From: Burkholderiales bacterium
GTDB lineage: Bacteria; Pseudomonadota; Gammaproteobacteria; Burkholderiales; Burkholderiaceae_E
DNA length: 64,000 bases
NCBI GenBank assembly: GCA_026399875.1
Contig: JAPLQF010000008.1
Location: 56,148 to 120,147 of the forward strand
Direction of reading: 5' to 3'
The notes beneath the pieces were generated by a model. It was not told the origin of the DNA and made no database searches. It was given only the letters and a program-made list of their open reading frames with translations. The position numbers were made by a program, and so were the translations under genes. This document shows, piece by piece, positions 29,865 to 40,667 of this stretch; the first letter of the stretch is position 1; each line of letters opens with the position of its first letter.

Positions 29865-31250
29865 TTATCCTCGTTCCATTCCGGCGACCCGATAGTCGCC
29901 AGCCCGGCTTGCGGGCAAGTTGTCAGACACCTGTTGATCGATTCTGAATTCCCCGGTCTGTGATTGACCGATCTGCGAAGCAAGGCGCGCGGCCACCACA
30001 AACAGCACCGCCTCAATGCCAAAGACCAGCGCATAAGCGGCGCCGGTCGAGCTGATAACCAGGCGCGCCAGATCGCTCGCCGCCGCACCGGCCAGTCCGC
30101 CGATACCGAAGGCAATCGCTTGTGCCGCGCCCCACAAACCCATGCGCACGCCCTCGCGCGAACGCCGACCCTCGCCGGCCAGTCGCATCATCGAAGCGAT
30201 CGCGGCAATGGCAAAGGCGCCGTTGGCTGCCCCCAGCGCAAAGACATTGGCCTTGAGCGGCCAGTCGCCGCCGAGCACACCGGCAAGCACCAGGCCGGCC
30301 AGGGCGAACGCCGACGCAATGCAGCCGCCAATCGTCCAGCTGCGCAGGGAGCCGAACTGTCGACCGGCAACCTCGCTGCCAGCCAGCGCAGCCAGCACCA
30401 TGCCGGCGAACGCGCCGCCGTGCTGGATGCCCGACAGCTGGGTCGACGCACCCGGGGTGAAGCCGAAGACCGAGCCGGCAAAGGGCTCGAGGATCAGATC
30501 CTGAGCGCTGTAGGCCAGCATCGAGACGAACACGAAGATCGTGAACTGGCGAGCCGCAGGCTCGGACCAGACTTCGCGCAGCGCCTGCCTGAAGCCGGGT
30601 TTAGGCTCGCTGCTCGCGTCCTGCCCGGCACTGCCGGTTGCGCTCATCGGCGCACCTTCCAGGCGGTAGAGGGCCAGCAGCGTTACCGTGACCGCCATGG
30701 CAGCCACCGCCGCAGTCACCGCGATCAGCCGCTCAGGCGAGTAGGGATCAAGCAGCTTGCCGGCGACCCCGGCGGTGATGGCGAAACCCATGATCATCAT
30801 CAGCCAGACGATGGTGGCGGCCGCTGCCCGACGCGGCGGGTCGACCCGCTTGGCCAGCAGCACCAGCAGATTGGTGCCGCAGGCACTGACGCCGATGCCG
30901 ATTACGACAAAGGAGAGCACCGCGGCCGCGATGCCCATGGAGGTATTGCTGGCCATCAGCGCGGTTGCGCCAGACGCGCCGACGCCACCTGTGGCCAGCA
31001 CCGCCATGCCGCCGACAATCCAGGGGGTGCTGCGCCCGCCGACATCCGAACCGAAGCCCATCCGGGGCCGAAGACCCTGCATGGCGTAATGCACGCCCAC
31101 CAGCAAACCGGGCAACAACGCCGGCAGCGCCAGCTCGACCACCATCACACGGTTCAGGGTGGAGGTGGTCAGCACGACAATCGCACCCAGCGCCATCTGA
31201 ACCAGACCCAGTCGGGCGATGCTCAACCATCCGAAGCGGGCGCCTGCCAT
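29865..31250 (-). CDS. PucC-family transporter between bchG and bchP (Orf427/Bch2 type)
   Basis: The 461-residue protein has about twelve membrane helices and belongs to the PucC branch of the major facilitator superfamily. Family markers are LTTSTLNRVMVVELALPALLPG near the N-terminus, AYSAQDLILEPFAGSVFGF in the middle, and ASMMRLAGEGRRSREGVRMGLWGAAQAIAFG near the C-terminus. PucC-like proteins are thought to help insert pigments or light-harvesting polypeptides. This copy is distinct from the LhaA copy at 47665-49125. It starts four bases after the bchG stop. The C-terminal polar tail of about 40 residues is longer than usual. Confidence 0.9.
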   Translation of the reverse strand: MAGARFGWLSIARLGLVQMALGAIVVLTTSTLNRVMVVELALPALLPGLLVGVHYAMQGLRPRMGFGSDVGGRSTPWIVGGMAVLATGGVGASGATALMASNTSMGIAAAVLSFVVIGIGVSACGTNLLVLLAKRVDPPRRAAAATIVWLMMIMGFAITAGVAGKLLDPYSPERLIAVTAAVAAMAVTVTLLALYRLEGAPMSATGSAGQDASSEPKPGFRQALREVWSEPAARQFTIFVFVSMLAYSAQDLILEPFAGSVFGFTPGASTQLSGIQHGGAFAGMVLAALAGSEVAGRQFGSLRSWTIGGCIASAFALAGLVLAGVLGGDWPLKANVFALGAANGAFAIAAIASMMRLAGEGRRSREGVRMGLWGAAQAIAFGIGGLAGAAASDLARLVISSTGAAYALVFGIEAVLFVVAARLASQIGQSQTGEFRIDQQVSDNLPASRAGDYRVAGMERG

Positions 31251-31254
31251 GGCC

Positions 31255-32163
31255 TCAGCCTGCGATCAGCGAACGAAGCGCGAAGGCACTGACCATCATG
31301 CCTGCGACGAAAAGCGGCACACCGAAACCGCTGTAATAGAGCGCGCGCTTGCTCGGCTCGGCGACGAACCAGTTCATCATCACGCCCTGAACGATGAGCA
31401 GGCCGGCGATCACCGCTGCATGGCCGGGTCGGCCCCAATGGCTCAACAGGCCGATCACCACGAGTTGCGGGACGGCCATTGTCCAGCTGGCCGATCTGGC
31501 GGCCGGCACGATGCCCAGTTGCACCGGCAGCGAGCGCACACCCATCTGCCGATCGCCTTCGACCGCCTTGAAGTCGTTCAGGGTCATGATGCCGTGGGCA
31601 CCCAGGCTGTAGAGGCCTGCCAGCGCCAGCGATCGGGCATCGGGTATCACGCCGCCGGCCATGACCGCAGCGCCGGTGACCCAGGCCAGACCCTCGTAGC
31701 ACAGGCCGCAGGCGGCATTGCCATACCAGCCGTTGAGCTTCAGCCGGATGGGCGGGGCGCTGTAGGCCCAGGCCAGGGCCAGGCCGACGACGGTTGCGCC
31801 AAAACCCCAGGGTCCGAGCAGCAGCGCGACCAGCATCGACAGGACAGTCCAGCCGCAGGCGATGTACAGTCCCCATGTGCCGGGCATGCGTCCTGACGGA
31901 ATCGGTCGATTGGGTTCATTGATGGCGTCGACATGCCGGTCGTACCAGTCGTTGACGGCCTGGCTGGTGGCGCAAACCAGCGGGCCGGCCAGCAAGATGC
32001 CCACGATGATCAGAGGCCATCGCCCGTCAGGTGACACACCAGAAGCCACAACGCCGCATGAAAACGCCCACATCGGCGGAAACCAGGTGATCGGTTTCAG
32101 CAGCTCGGTGACGCTCGAAAAGGAGGGTCGGGACAGGACGGCGGCCATTGGCCAAGTCTGCAT
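31255..32163 (-). CDS. bchG: Bacteriochlorophyll synthase BchG
   Basis: The 302-residue UbiA-family prenyltransferase esterifies bacteriochlorophyllide a with geranylgeranyl or phytyl diphosphate in the inner membrane. The prenyl-diphosphate/Mg motif reads VNDWYDRHVDAINEPNRPIP (about 67-86), and a second acidic element is LNDFKAVEGDRQMGVRSLP (about 195-213). About nine membrane segments are visible. ATG at 32163 has no ribosome-binding site upstream; ATG five codons later is possible. It diverges from crtI, and the 60-base gap contains a PpsR-type operator. Confidence 0.95.
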   Translation of the reverse strand: MQTWPMAAVLSRPSFSSVTELLKPITWFPPMWAFSCGVVASGVSPDGRWPLIIVGILLAGPLVCATSQAVNDWYDRHVDAINEPNRPIPSGRMPGTWGLYIACGWTVLSMLVALLLGPWGFGATVVGLALAWAYSAPPIRLKLNGWYGNAACGLCYEGLAWVTGAAVMAGGVIPDARSLALAGLYSLGAHGIMTLNDFKAVEGDRQMGVRSLPVQLGIVPAARSASWTMAVPQLVVIGLLSHWGRPGHAAVIAGLLIVQGVMMNWFVAEPSKRALYYSGFGVPLFVAGMMVSAFALRSLIAG

Positions 32164-32177
32164 CTGACACGCAAAAG

Positions 32178-32195
32178 CGTCAACTATGATTTACA
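32178..32195. promoter_or_regulatory. PpsR-type operator between bchG and crtI
   Basis: The plus strand reads CGT-N12-ACA (32178-32195), one base from the PpsR/CrtJ consensus TGT-N12-ACA. The spacer starts CA but the right half reads TTTACA, not TGACA, so inner symmetry is imperfect. It overlaps TATGAT (32185-32190), a near-consensus -10 for crtI with CTGACA (32164-32169) as a possible -35 at a short 15-base spacing. The site could repress both divergent genes. Confidence 0.45.
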
Positions 32196-32223
32196 CTGGA
32201 TCGACTATTTCGGAGTGCGTGCA

Positions 32224-33807
32224 ATGACGCCAATGAAGCCCTACCTCTCTTTCGATGAAGTCCATGCCGGCGCGCAGCCGGTGCAAAAAGGCGCATCAGA
32301 AAGCGGGGCGGAAAAGCCCCATGCGGTCGTTATCGGCAGCGGCTTCGGCGGGCTGGCATCGGCAATCAGACTGGCTGCAAGCGGCTGGCGGGTCACGGTT
32401 CTGGAAAAACTCGATGCGCCAGGCGGACGAGCCTATGTTTACAAGCGCGACGGTTTCACCTTCGATGCCGGCCCTACGATCGTCACCGCGCCCTTTCTCT
32501 TCGATGAGCTCTGGACCCTGTGCGGCCGCCGCCGCGAGGACCATGTCACGCTCAAGCCGATGGACCCGTTCTACCGGATCCGTTTTGACGATGGCACCTG
32601 GTTCGACTACACCGGCGATCCGGAGCGTATGCGCGCCGAGGTGGCCCGTTTCTCGCAGGGCGATGTCGCGGGTTACGACAGCTTCATGGTCGATGCCGAG
32701 AAATGCTATCGGCTGGGTTTCGAGGGGATGGCCGAAACCGCCTTCGACAACTTCAGCAATCTGCTCGAAGCGATCCCGGCGTTCACCCGCATGAAAGCCT
32801 GGAGCAGCATCCATACCCTGGCTGCCTCGCACTTCAAGAATCCCAAGCTGCGGATTGTTTTCAGTTTTCATCCGCTGCTGATCGGTGGCAACCCGTTCTC
32901 GGTCACCTGTGCCTACGCCCTGATCGCCTCCCTCGAAAAGCGCCATGGCGTTCACTGGGCAATGGGTGGCACCGGCGCGCTGGTGCGCGGGCTGGTCGAC
33001 CTGATCGTTGAGCAGGGCTCGACCATCCGCTACAACACCGAAGTCACCCGCATCACGGTGGACAAGGGTCGTGCGAGCGGTGTTGAACTGGCCGGCGGCG
33101 AAACGATGACGGCCGATATCGTGGTGTCCAACGGCGATACCGCCTGGACCTATCGCAACCTGGTCGAGCCTCGATATCGTCGACACTGGACCAACGCCAG
33201 GCTCGATCGATCCCGCTATTCGATGAGCCTCTTCGTCTGGTACTTCGGTACTCGCAAGCAGTATCACGATGTGCCGCATCACATGATGGTGCTGGGGCCA
33301 CGCTATAAAGAACTGCTTGACGACATTTTCAAGCGCAAGCATCTGGCCGAGGACTTCAGCCTTTATCTGCATCGGCCGACTGCCTCCGATCCGGCGATGG
33401 CGCCGGCGGGTTGCGATGCTTTCTATGTGTTGTCACCCGTGCCTCATCTCGACAGCGGCACCGATTGGTCCGAGCACGCCGAACGCTATCGCGATGCGAT
33501 CGCCGAATCGCTTGAGAAAAGTGTGATGCCCGGCCTGCGCAACGAGATCGTCACCTCCTTCTATCTCACTCCCCAGGACTTCCAGGATCGTCTGTTGTCT
33601 TTCAAGGGAGCGGCCTTCGGAATGGAGCCTTTGCTGCTGCAAAGCGCCTGGTTCAGGCCACACAACCGAAGCGAGGATCTCGAGGGTCTGTATGTCGTGG
33701 GGGCCGGAACGCATCCTGGCGCCGGCATGCCTGGCGTGCTGGCATCGGCCAAGGCGCTGATGTCGGTGCTGCCCGAGGCGGCCTCGGTGGTGCGCGCGCG
33801 TCGCTGA
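32224..33807 (+). CDS. crtI: Phytoene desaturase CrtI
   Basis: The 527-residue flavoprotein introduces three or four double bonds into phytoene to give neurosporene or lycopene. The dinucleotide site is AVVIGSGFGGLASAIRLAASG (near residue 37), followed by EKLDAPGGRAYVYKRDGFTFDAGPT. The C-terminal bacterial desaturase signature is GLYVVGAGTHPGAGMPGVLASAKA. ATG at 32224 is chosen over a GTG nine bases earlier because GGAG sits eight bases upstream of the ATG. It diverges from bchG and converges with crtD; crtB lies 20 kb away on the same strand. Confidence 0.95.
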   Translation: MTPMKPYLSFDEVHAGAQPVQKGASESGAEKPHAVVIGSGFGGLASAIRLAASGWRVTVLEKLDAPGGRAYVYKRDGFTFDAGPTIVTAPFLFDELWTLCGRRREDHVTLKPMDPFYRIRFDDGTWFDYTGDPERMRAEVARFSQGDVAGYDSFMVDAEKCYRLGFEGMAETAFDNFSNLLEAIPAFTRMKAWSSIHTLAASHFKNPKLRIVFSFHPLLIGGNPFSVTCAYALIASLEKRHGVHWAMGGTGALVRGLVDLIVEQGSTIRYNTEVTRITVDKGRASGVELAGGETMTADIVVSNGDTAWTYRNLVEPRYRRHWTNARLDRSRYSMSLFVWYFGTRKQYHDVPHHMMVLGPRYKELLDDIFKRKHLAEDFSLYLHRPTASDPAMAPAGCDAFYVLSPVPHLDSGTDWSEHAERYRDAIAESLEKSVMPGLRNEIVTSFYLTPQDFQDRLLSFKGAAFGMEPLLLQSAWFRPHNRSEDLEGLYVVGAGTHPGAGMPGVLASAKALMSVLPEAASVVRARR

Positions 33808-33825
33808 TCAGCGCGGGCTTGACGC

Positions 33826-35373
33826 TCAGGCGGCGTTAAGGCCCGAGCTTGCGCCCCCGGGAATCGTGATTTTCGATCGACGGCCCGTCGAACTCAGATC
33901 GGAGATCAGCGTTGCCGCGGCCAGTCGTCCCGACATCGCGGCCATTGGCACGCCCGGCCCGGGATGGGCGCTGCCCCCTGCCAGCCAGAGTCCGGGCACC
34001 GCGCTGACTGAAGCAGGGCGCTCGAAAGCAGACATCCAGCCATGCGAGGCGCGGCCGTAAAGCGCGCCGCCGGTGGCCGGAAACAGGCGCTCGAAGTCGG
34101 TCGGGCTGGTGGTGACGCAGTGGTGCTCGTGCGGGTCGATTTCCAGGCCGCAGGCTTGCATCAGACCGAAGGCCTGACGTCGGCACGACTCGATCTCGGC
34201 AACATCGAATGGCGTCGAATCACCGCGGGCCGGCGCATTGACCAGGCAAAGCAGCCGTTCTGGCGCGTCAAGCTCGGTTGCATCATCGCGATCCTGTGCG
34301 CATACATAGATCGTCGGCTTGGCAGGTAGCCGGCCGCGCCTGAAGATGTCACTGAATTCGCTTGCATAGTCATCATCGAAAAAGACGTTGTGGCGCGTGA
34401 GCGCAAAGCCCCGGGTGCGAGCCCTGATCGACCAGGTCAGGGCCGACAGCGACCGTGCAGCCGCCGGCACGATTGGGGTGGCGCGAGAGGCGGCCTTGCC
34501 GAGCCTTCCGGCCGACAGGGCGCCGACATCGCCATTGAAGACCACCGAATCGGCATCAATGCGCTCACCATTGCTCAGGACCACGCCCCGCGCGCGCCCG
34601 CCCTCGATGACGATGCTCTCGCAATGCGCATTGCATCGGATGGTTGCACCGAACCGTTGCGCCAGCCGCGTTAGTGCGCGGGCCAGTTCGATCATGCCGC
34701 CTTCGACCGCCCAAACCCCTTGCATCTCGACCTGCGCCACCAGCATCAGCGTGGCCGGCGCCTCGAAGGGCGACGATCCGCAGTAGGTGGCATAGCGCCC
34801 GAAGAGCTGTTGCAGGCGAGGATCATGAAAGTGCTTTGCCAGCGCGCGCCACAGATCACGAAAGGGTCCGAGCCCGGTCAGGGTGGCGACACCGCCAAGA
34901 CCGAGATCGCGTGAGATGCCGAGCATATGTGGCCGTGTCGATCGGATGTAGGGCCCTTCAAGCGCTTCATAGACACGGCGCGCCTGTTCGCAGAATTGCG
35001 CAAAGCGTCGGGCCTCCGCCGGCCCGCTGAATACGCCGATAGCCTCTTGCGATCGTTGCGCATCGGCAAACAGGTCGAGTCGTCCGCCGGCGCCCCAGGC
35101 ATGGCGGGCCAGCACCGAGAGTGGCGCCAGTCGAACCGCCTGATCGAACTCGAGGCCGGCATCGGCAAAGAGCGCATCGAAAACCCAGCGCATCGTGAAA
35201 ACCGTCGGCCCACTGTCGATCGGCGCACCATCGACCATCACCTGTCGCAGTTTGCCCCCTGGCACTGCCGCCCGTTCGAGCACCGTGACCTTCAGGCTCT
35301 GACGGGCCAGATCGATGGCGCTGACCAGTCCGGCAACGCCGGCGCCCACCACCACCACATGGTGATCAGCCAA
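33826..35373 (-). CDS. crtD: Hydroxyneurosporene (methoxyneurosporene) desaturase CrtD
   Basis: The 515-residue flavoprotein is related to CrtI but is the 3,4-desaturase acting after CrtC. It starts HHVVVVGAGVAGLVSAIDLA and has ERAAVPGGKLRQVMVDGAPIDSGPTVFTMRW, the CrtD form of the family's second block. The C-terminal block reads GLWLAGGSAHPGPGVPMAAMSG. A CrtD assignment over a second CrtI rests on these elements and on its place beside crtA. The start overlaps the crtA stop by eight bases, so the two are translationally coupled. Confidence 0.92.
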   Translation of the reverse strand: MADHHVVVVGAGVAGLVSAIDLARQSLKVTVLERAAVPGGKLRQVMVDGAPIDSGPTVFTMRWVFDALFADAGLEFDQAVRLAPLSVLARHAWGAGGRLDLFADAQRSQEAIGVFSGPAEARRFAQFCEQARRVYEALEGPYIRSTRPHMLGISRDLGLGGVATLTGLGPFRDLWRALAKHFHDPRLQQLFGRYATYCGSSPFEAPATLMLVAQVEMQGVWAVEGGMIELARALTRLAQRFGATIRCNAHCESIVIEGGRARGVVLSNGERIDADSVVFNGDVGALSAGRLGKAASRATPIVPAAARSLSALTWSIRARTRGFALTRHNVFFDDDYASEFSDIFRRGRLPAKPTIYVCAQDRDDATELDAPERLLCLVNAPARGDSTPFDVAEIESCRRQAFGLMQACGLEIDPHEHHCVTTSPTDFERLFPATGGALYGRASHGWMSAFERPASVSAVPGLWLAGGSAHPGPGVPMAAMSGRLAAATLISDLSSTGRRSKITIPGGASSGLNAA

Positions 35374-36085
35374 TCGTCAATCCCTTCCATTGGCCGTGAA
35401 TCTCATACGGCGCGAAACGCACGAACATCGATTCCGAGAAGAAACCACCCCGCGCAGCGGCCACGATCGCCTCCTGGTGGGCGCCGCTGCGGGCGTAGCG
35501 ATCCATGGCGGCGACATCGTCCCAGACGGTGAAGGTGGCCTGGCGCAGCAGGGGCGCCTCACCCACGCCGATCGCCAGCCGGCAGCCGGTGGCCTGCTCG
35601 AGTGATTTTTCAGCCGGTGGCTGCATCCGCCAGAATGCGGCGGCGCGTGTCGGTTTGATTGATGCGCGAGTCAGCGAGACCACCGGCCCTGCGAGCGGGG
35701 TGGCGGCGGTGACCGCCAGACGCGACCCGGCCCAGCTGCCGCGGCATGAGTAGACTCGCATTTTGACGCAGAAGGATTCGCGCGAGCGGTCCTGCCAGCG
35801 TTGCATCAGCCCGTCGCGTGCAGTAAAGGCCTCGGCGCTCGCTGCGTCCTGAAAGACACAAAAAAGACCCAGGATCGAGGCGCTCGGTTTCAGGCCGAAA
35901 CCGCCCTCGACACCGCTGCCAAGGACTTTGGCGAAACGAAGTCCGGTCGCGCCACGCAGGCCGGAGCGTCCCCGAACCAGCCTGGACCATCCCCACAGGC
36001 GCGACGAGGCGAGAATGTCAAAGGCCGCCATCACGACGACCTCGTTACCGACAAGCTCATTGGCGCCGGCCATGTCCGGACTCAT
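35366..36085 (-). CDS. crtA: Spheroidene monooxygenase CrtA
   Basis: The 239-residue protein is a CrtA-type monooxygenase, which converts spheroidene to spheroidenone (or related ketocarotenoids) with oxygen. Recognisable segments are SRLWGWSRLVRGRSGLRGATGLRFAKVLGSG, the central VVSLTRASIKPTRAAAFWR, and TFTVWDDVAAMDRYARSGAHQEAI (about 175-198). Family members share this ferredoxin-like/ABM layout. Two ATGs four codons apart could start it. It lies between ppsR and crtD on one strand, so light and oxygen control through PpsR is likely. Confidence 0.85.
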   Translation of the reverse strand: MSPDMAGANELVGNEVVVMAAFDILASSRLWGWSRLVRGRSGLRGATGLRFAKVLGSGVEGGFGLKPSASILGLFCVFQDAASAEAFTARDGLMQRWQDRSRESFCVKMRVYSCRGSWAGSRLAVTAATPLAGPVVSLTRASIKPTRAAAFWRMQPPAEKSLEQATGCRLAIGVGEAPLLRQATFTVWDDVAAMDRYARSGAHQEAIVAAARGGFFSESMFVRFAPYEIHGQWKGLTIG

Positions 36086-36107
36086 GCCGCCAGCGCTCAG
36101 ACGTCAG

Positions 36108-37532
36108 TCAATTCGGGTTTTCGGCCGGATGCTCGCCAAGCCCGTAGCGACGCAGCTTCACATAGAGACTCTGGCGCGACAGACCCAGCATTTCGGCGGC
36201 GGCAGCACGATTGTCTCGCGTCAGCTGCAGTGCGGCTTCGATGCACATCTGTTCGATCAGGTCGGTCGTCTGGCCGACGATGTCCTTGAGCGGCACCCGA
36301 CCGACGAGTTCGGCCAGCTGCGCCACGGCGCGAGACAACCCGGGATTGTCGCTGCCTCGCGATTCGGTCTGCAGACGTCGACCGACGTCGCGAATGGTGA
36401 ATCCCAGGCAGGACTGCTTGCCGTTGGGGACCGACGCCGCTGAAATCTCGACCGAGGTCTCGGCGCCGAATCGACCACGGATGACCGTGGGAAACAGTCT
36501 GACTGCGTCGTTCTGGCGCAGGTTGGCCATCAGCACACCCAGATCGACGCCGGATCTGCCGAGCCAGCGATCAAGCGACTCGCCCGTCAACTGTTCGCTG
36601 GTATCGAATTGGGCCATCTCGGCAAAACTGTGATTGGCGTAGAGCACCCGTCCGCTGGTGTCGGTGACGACAAGGCCATCGGGGGCGCGTTCGATGGCCG
36701 CAAGCAGCGATTGGCGTGGAACGTCATTGGGTGCCGCCGTCGCCCCTGAGGGCAGCGCCATGTTGATCAACAGCACGGAGTCGTTGTCGACCCGAAATGC
36801 CGAGACCGTGAGCTCGACACTTCGCTGGTTGGCGGTCCTGACGATGAGGGGTGAGCTTTGGCTCTGTCGTGCGCCCTTGAGACCGTCGATAGTCGCCAGC
36901 AGTTCGTTGCTTGCAGACGGATCGAAGCAGTCGCCGATCAGTCTTCCGAGCATCCGCTTTGGCGATTCTGCAAAGAGTTCCCCGCTGGCCGGATTGGCTT
37001 CGATGATTTTCAGTGTGCCGGCATCAAGGATCAGCACTGGCTCGGAGATCGACTCGAAGAGCATGCGATAGCGGGTTTCTGTCTGCCGCAGCCGGACATA
37101 GTCGCGCTGCATCGACTGCTGCGCTGCCACCAGCCTTTGCTGGACGGCTGCAAACTGTCGAAGATCACGGCCGATCGCCACCACCTGCCCCTTGGGGCCT
37201 GCCTGGATGGTCGAATAAAGGATCGGTACCGAGTTGCCTTCGATGGACGACTGATTGATATGTCGCCACTGAGGCTCGACCTGCCCGCTCGCGCCTTTCA
37301 GCAAGGCCTCGACCTTCGGCCTGCTTTCGGAGGTCACGGTTTCTGCCCAGGGCCGACCGATCCAGTCGTTATGTGCCAGACCGGCGAATTCCTGGCTGCC
37401 GATCGAGACATCGCGAATGACGCCGCCGGAATCAACCACTAAAGCGACATCGGCCGCCGCGGCGATCAGGGACGCTGTATCTGCCGGGCCGAACCCTGCA
37501 AAGCTGTGCTTGAGATGAGTGGCTCGGTTCAC
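36108..37532 (-). CDS. ppsR: Transcriptional regulator PpsR (CrtJ)
   Basis: From a GTG at 37532 the protein has 474 residues. PpsR represses photosynthesis genes under oxic conditions. Visible parts are an N-terminal PAS-like domain (about 20-125), a linker helix (130-155), PAS domains at about 155-260 and 275-385, and a C-terminal FIS-type helix-turn-helix, AALQLTRDNRAAAAEMLGLSRQSLYVKLRRYGL (433-465). Cysteines are at 202, 375 and 430; the last precedes the helix-turn-helix as the redox Cys of Rhodobacter PpsR does. The start lacks a clear ribosome-binding site. It lies 61 bases after ppaA and 22 before crtA. Confidence 0.93.
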   Translation of the reverse strand: MNRATHLKHSFAGFGPADTASLIAAAADVALVVDSGGVIRDVSIGSQEFAGLAHNDWIGRPWAETVTSESRPKVEALLKGASGQVEPQWRHINQSSIEGNSVPILYSTIQAGPKGQVVAIGRDLRQFAAVQQRLVAAQQSMQRDYVRLRQTETRYRMLFESISEPVLILDAGTLKIIEANPASGELFAESPKRMLGRLIGDCFDPSASNELLATIDGLKGARQSQSSPLIVRTANQRSVELTVSAFRVDNDSVLLINMALPSGATAAPNDVPRQSLLAAIERAPDGLVVTDTSGRVLYANHSFAEMAQFDTSEQLTGESLDRWLGRSGVDLGVLMANLRQNDAVRLFPTVIRGRFGAETSVEISAASVPNGKQSCLGFTIRDVGRRLQTESRGSDNPGLSRAVAQLAELVGRVPLKDIVGQTTDLIEQMCIEAALQLTRDNRAAAAEMLGLSRQSLYVKLRRYGLGEHPAENPN

Positions 37533-37593
37533 TGGTGACCGGATGCGGTGTGTTGATCCAGGCCGGCTTTCGTCGGATGAGGGTTGTCTGTCA

Positions 37594-38484
37594 TTACTTC
37601 TGTTGAGTTGCAGATGCAAAGGATTCGGCCATTTCGACCGCCTGACGCGCATCGCTTGCTGTGAAGTCGGCGCCGACCTCGCCAACCAGTGAAGCATTGT
37701 TGAGGAACAAAGGCCCACCGACCATGACGCCGACCGAGGGGTTTCGTGAGGCGGACCGCAACTCGGAAATAAAGGTCTCGAGCGGTTCGAGCTGATCGTC
37801 GACGCTGGCCGACAGACCGATCACATCAAACCATCCATGACGGACGAGCTCTGTCAGTTCGTGCGCATTGGCGCATGGCTCCGAATAGACATCCCAACCA
37901 GCCCGGCGGAAAAACTCGCACACCATCGTCAAGCCGAGGGTGTGCTGAGAGCCCGGTGCTGCGACCAGCATTGCACGAAGCGGTGTGCTTCTGGTTGATT
38001 CACCGAGATGCGCGGGTACAGAATGGCTCAACTCGTAAACCATCTTCTGAATTCGCCACAGGCCAAGCGTGACCTGCGTGAAATCGCAGAGATCATCGCA
38101 CCACAACTCTCCAAGGCGACGGGCCGATGGGGAGAACAGATCGAGGAAGATGCTTTCCATCGCGACCGGGCGATTACGAAGCGCGGCAATGAAATCGTCG
38201 CAGACAGACTCGTCATCCTGCAGCAGCAGCGAAACGAAGGTCTCGACGTCAGCCGGGCCGGGTGTCGACCCAAGATCGGAGCTCGACATACTCGGAGAGA
38301 TCGCCGCAAGCCGATGGGCGAGCATCAGGCGGGGGATGACTTCGGTTTCGATGGTTCTTTGCAGCCACTGCTGGTAACGGGCTGGCGAAGACTTTCCGTC
38401 GGATTGATAGGCCGCCGATTCGGCCCGCAAACTGGAGTCGTGGCTCGCGTCGAACTGCGAGCCATTGTCGGATGAGCGCTCCAT
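37594..38484 (-). CDS. ppaA: Cobalamin-binding antirepressor PpaA/AerR
   Basis: The 296-residue protein matches PpaA/AerR, which bind cobalamin and modulate PpsR/CrtJ in response to light and oxygen. The N-terminal part (1-150) holds a helical domain with TIETEVIPRLMLAHR. The cobalamin-binding domain follows with VAAPGSQHTLGLTMVCEFFRRAGWDV, where the AerR-type QHTLG replaces the DxHxxG of enzymes, then DVIGLSASVD and VGVMVGGPLF. ATG at 38484 is preferred because GGGAGACGG lies just upstream. Its neighbour on the same strand is ppsR, the expected partner. Confidence 0.92.
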   Translation of the reverse strand: MERSSDNGSQFDASHDSSLRAESAAYQSDGKSSPARYQQWLQRTIETEVIPRLMLAHRLAAISPSMSSSDLGSTPGPADVETFVSLLLQDDESVCDDFIAALRNRPVAMESIFLDLFSPSARRLGELWCDDLCDFTQVTLGLWRIQKMVYELSHSVPAHLGESTRSTPLRAMLVAAPGSQHTLGLTMVCEFFRRAGWDVYSEPCANAHELTELVRHGWFDVIGLSASVDDQLEPLETFISELRSASRNPSVGVMVGGPLFLNNASLVGEVGADFTASDARQAVEMAESFASATQQK

Positions 38485-38760
38485 GAACCGTCTCCCTGCC
38501 TTCTTATCGTCCTTCAGCGTCGATACCGCAAGTCGACGACTGCCTGCCTGACGCAGTTGACGCAGTGCTGTGTTGGGTAACGCAAGTGCCCAATCGGCTT
38601 GGCCAAAGGACTGAATGCGACGCTGATACAAGTTGTTACCCCAGTGTCAGGCCCGCTTAGCCGGGTGTCAAGCAGACCTGCCGCTGAGCGGATGGGCTGT
38701 TGACGACGTCAGCGGGGACCGTGTTGTCGATGGGTGAATCCTAGTGTCAGCCGCGGATTA
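38485..38760. promoter_or_regulatory. Regulatory gap between ppaA and bchF with repeated TGTCA motifs
   Basis: The full divergent gap is 323 bases. It holds a perfect 9-bp tandem repeat TGACGCAGT (38549-38557 and 38558-38566). Direct TGTCA copies are at 38645-38649, 38666-38670 and 38745-38749; the first two are 21 bases apart, two helical turns. TGACGACGTCA, a palindrome around a central base, is at 38701-38711. TGT-N12-ACG at 38745-38762 is a partial PpsR match overlapping the better site beside it. It probably controls both ppaA-ppsR-crtAD and the bchF run. Confidence 0.5.
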
Positions 38761-38778
38761 CGTCAAGACAGGTTGACA
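38761..38778. promoter_or_regulatory. PpsR-type operator overlapping the bchF promoter
   Basis: The sequence CGTCA-N8-TGACA spans these 18 bases, matching TGTCA-N8-TGACA except for the first base. The inner symmetry extends to GTCAA/TTGAC. The right half coincides exactly with the -35 hexamer of the bchF promoter, the expected place for a repressor. Confidence 0.65.
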
Positions 38779-38801
38779 GTCGCTGGTGACGCGGCTAGAT
38801 T
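38773..38801 (+). promoter_or_regulatory. Sigma-70-type promoter of bchF, probably giving a leaderless mRNA
   Basis: TTGACA (38773-38778), a 17-base spacer and TAGATT (38796-38801). The expected transcription start, about seven bases after the -10, falls on the A of the bchF ATG at 38808. No Shine-Dalgarno sequence lies between the -10 and the ATG, in agreement with a leaderless transcript. Confidence 0.5.
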
Positions 38802-38807
38802 GGGCTC

Positions 38808-40657
<1,850 letters not shown>

Positions 40658-40667
40658 GCGCGCCGCC

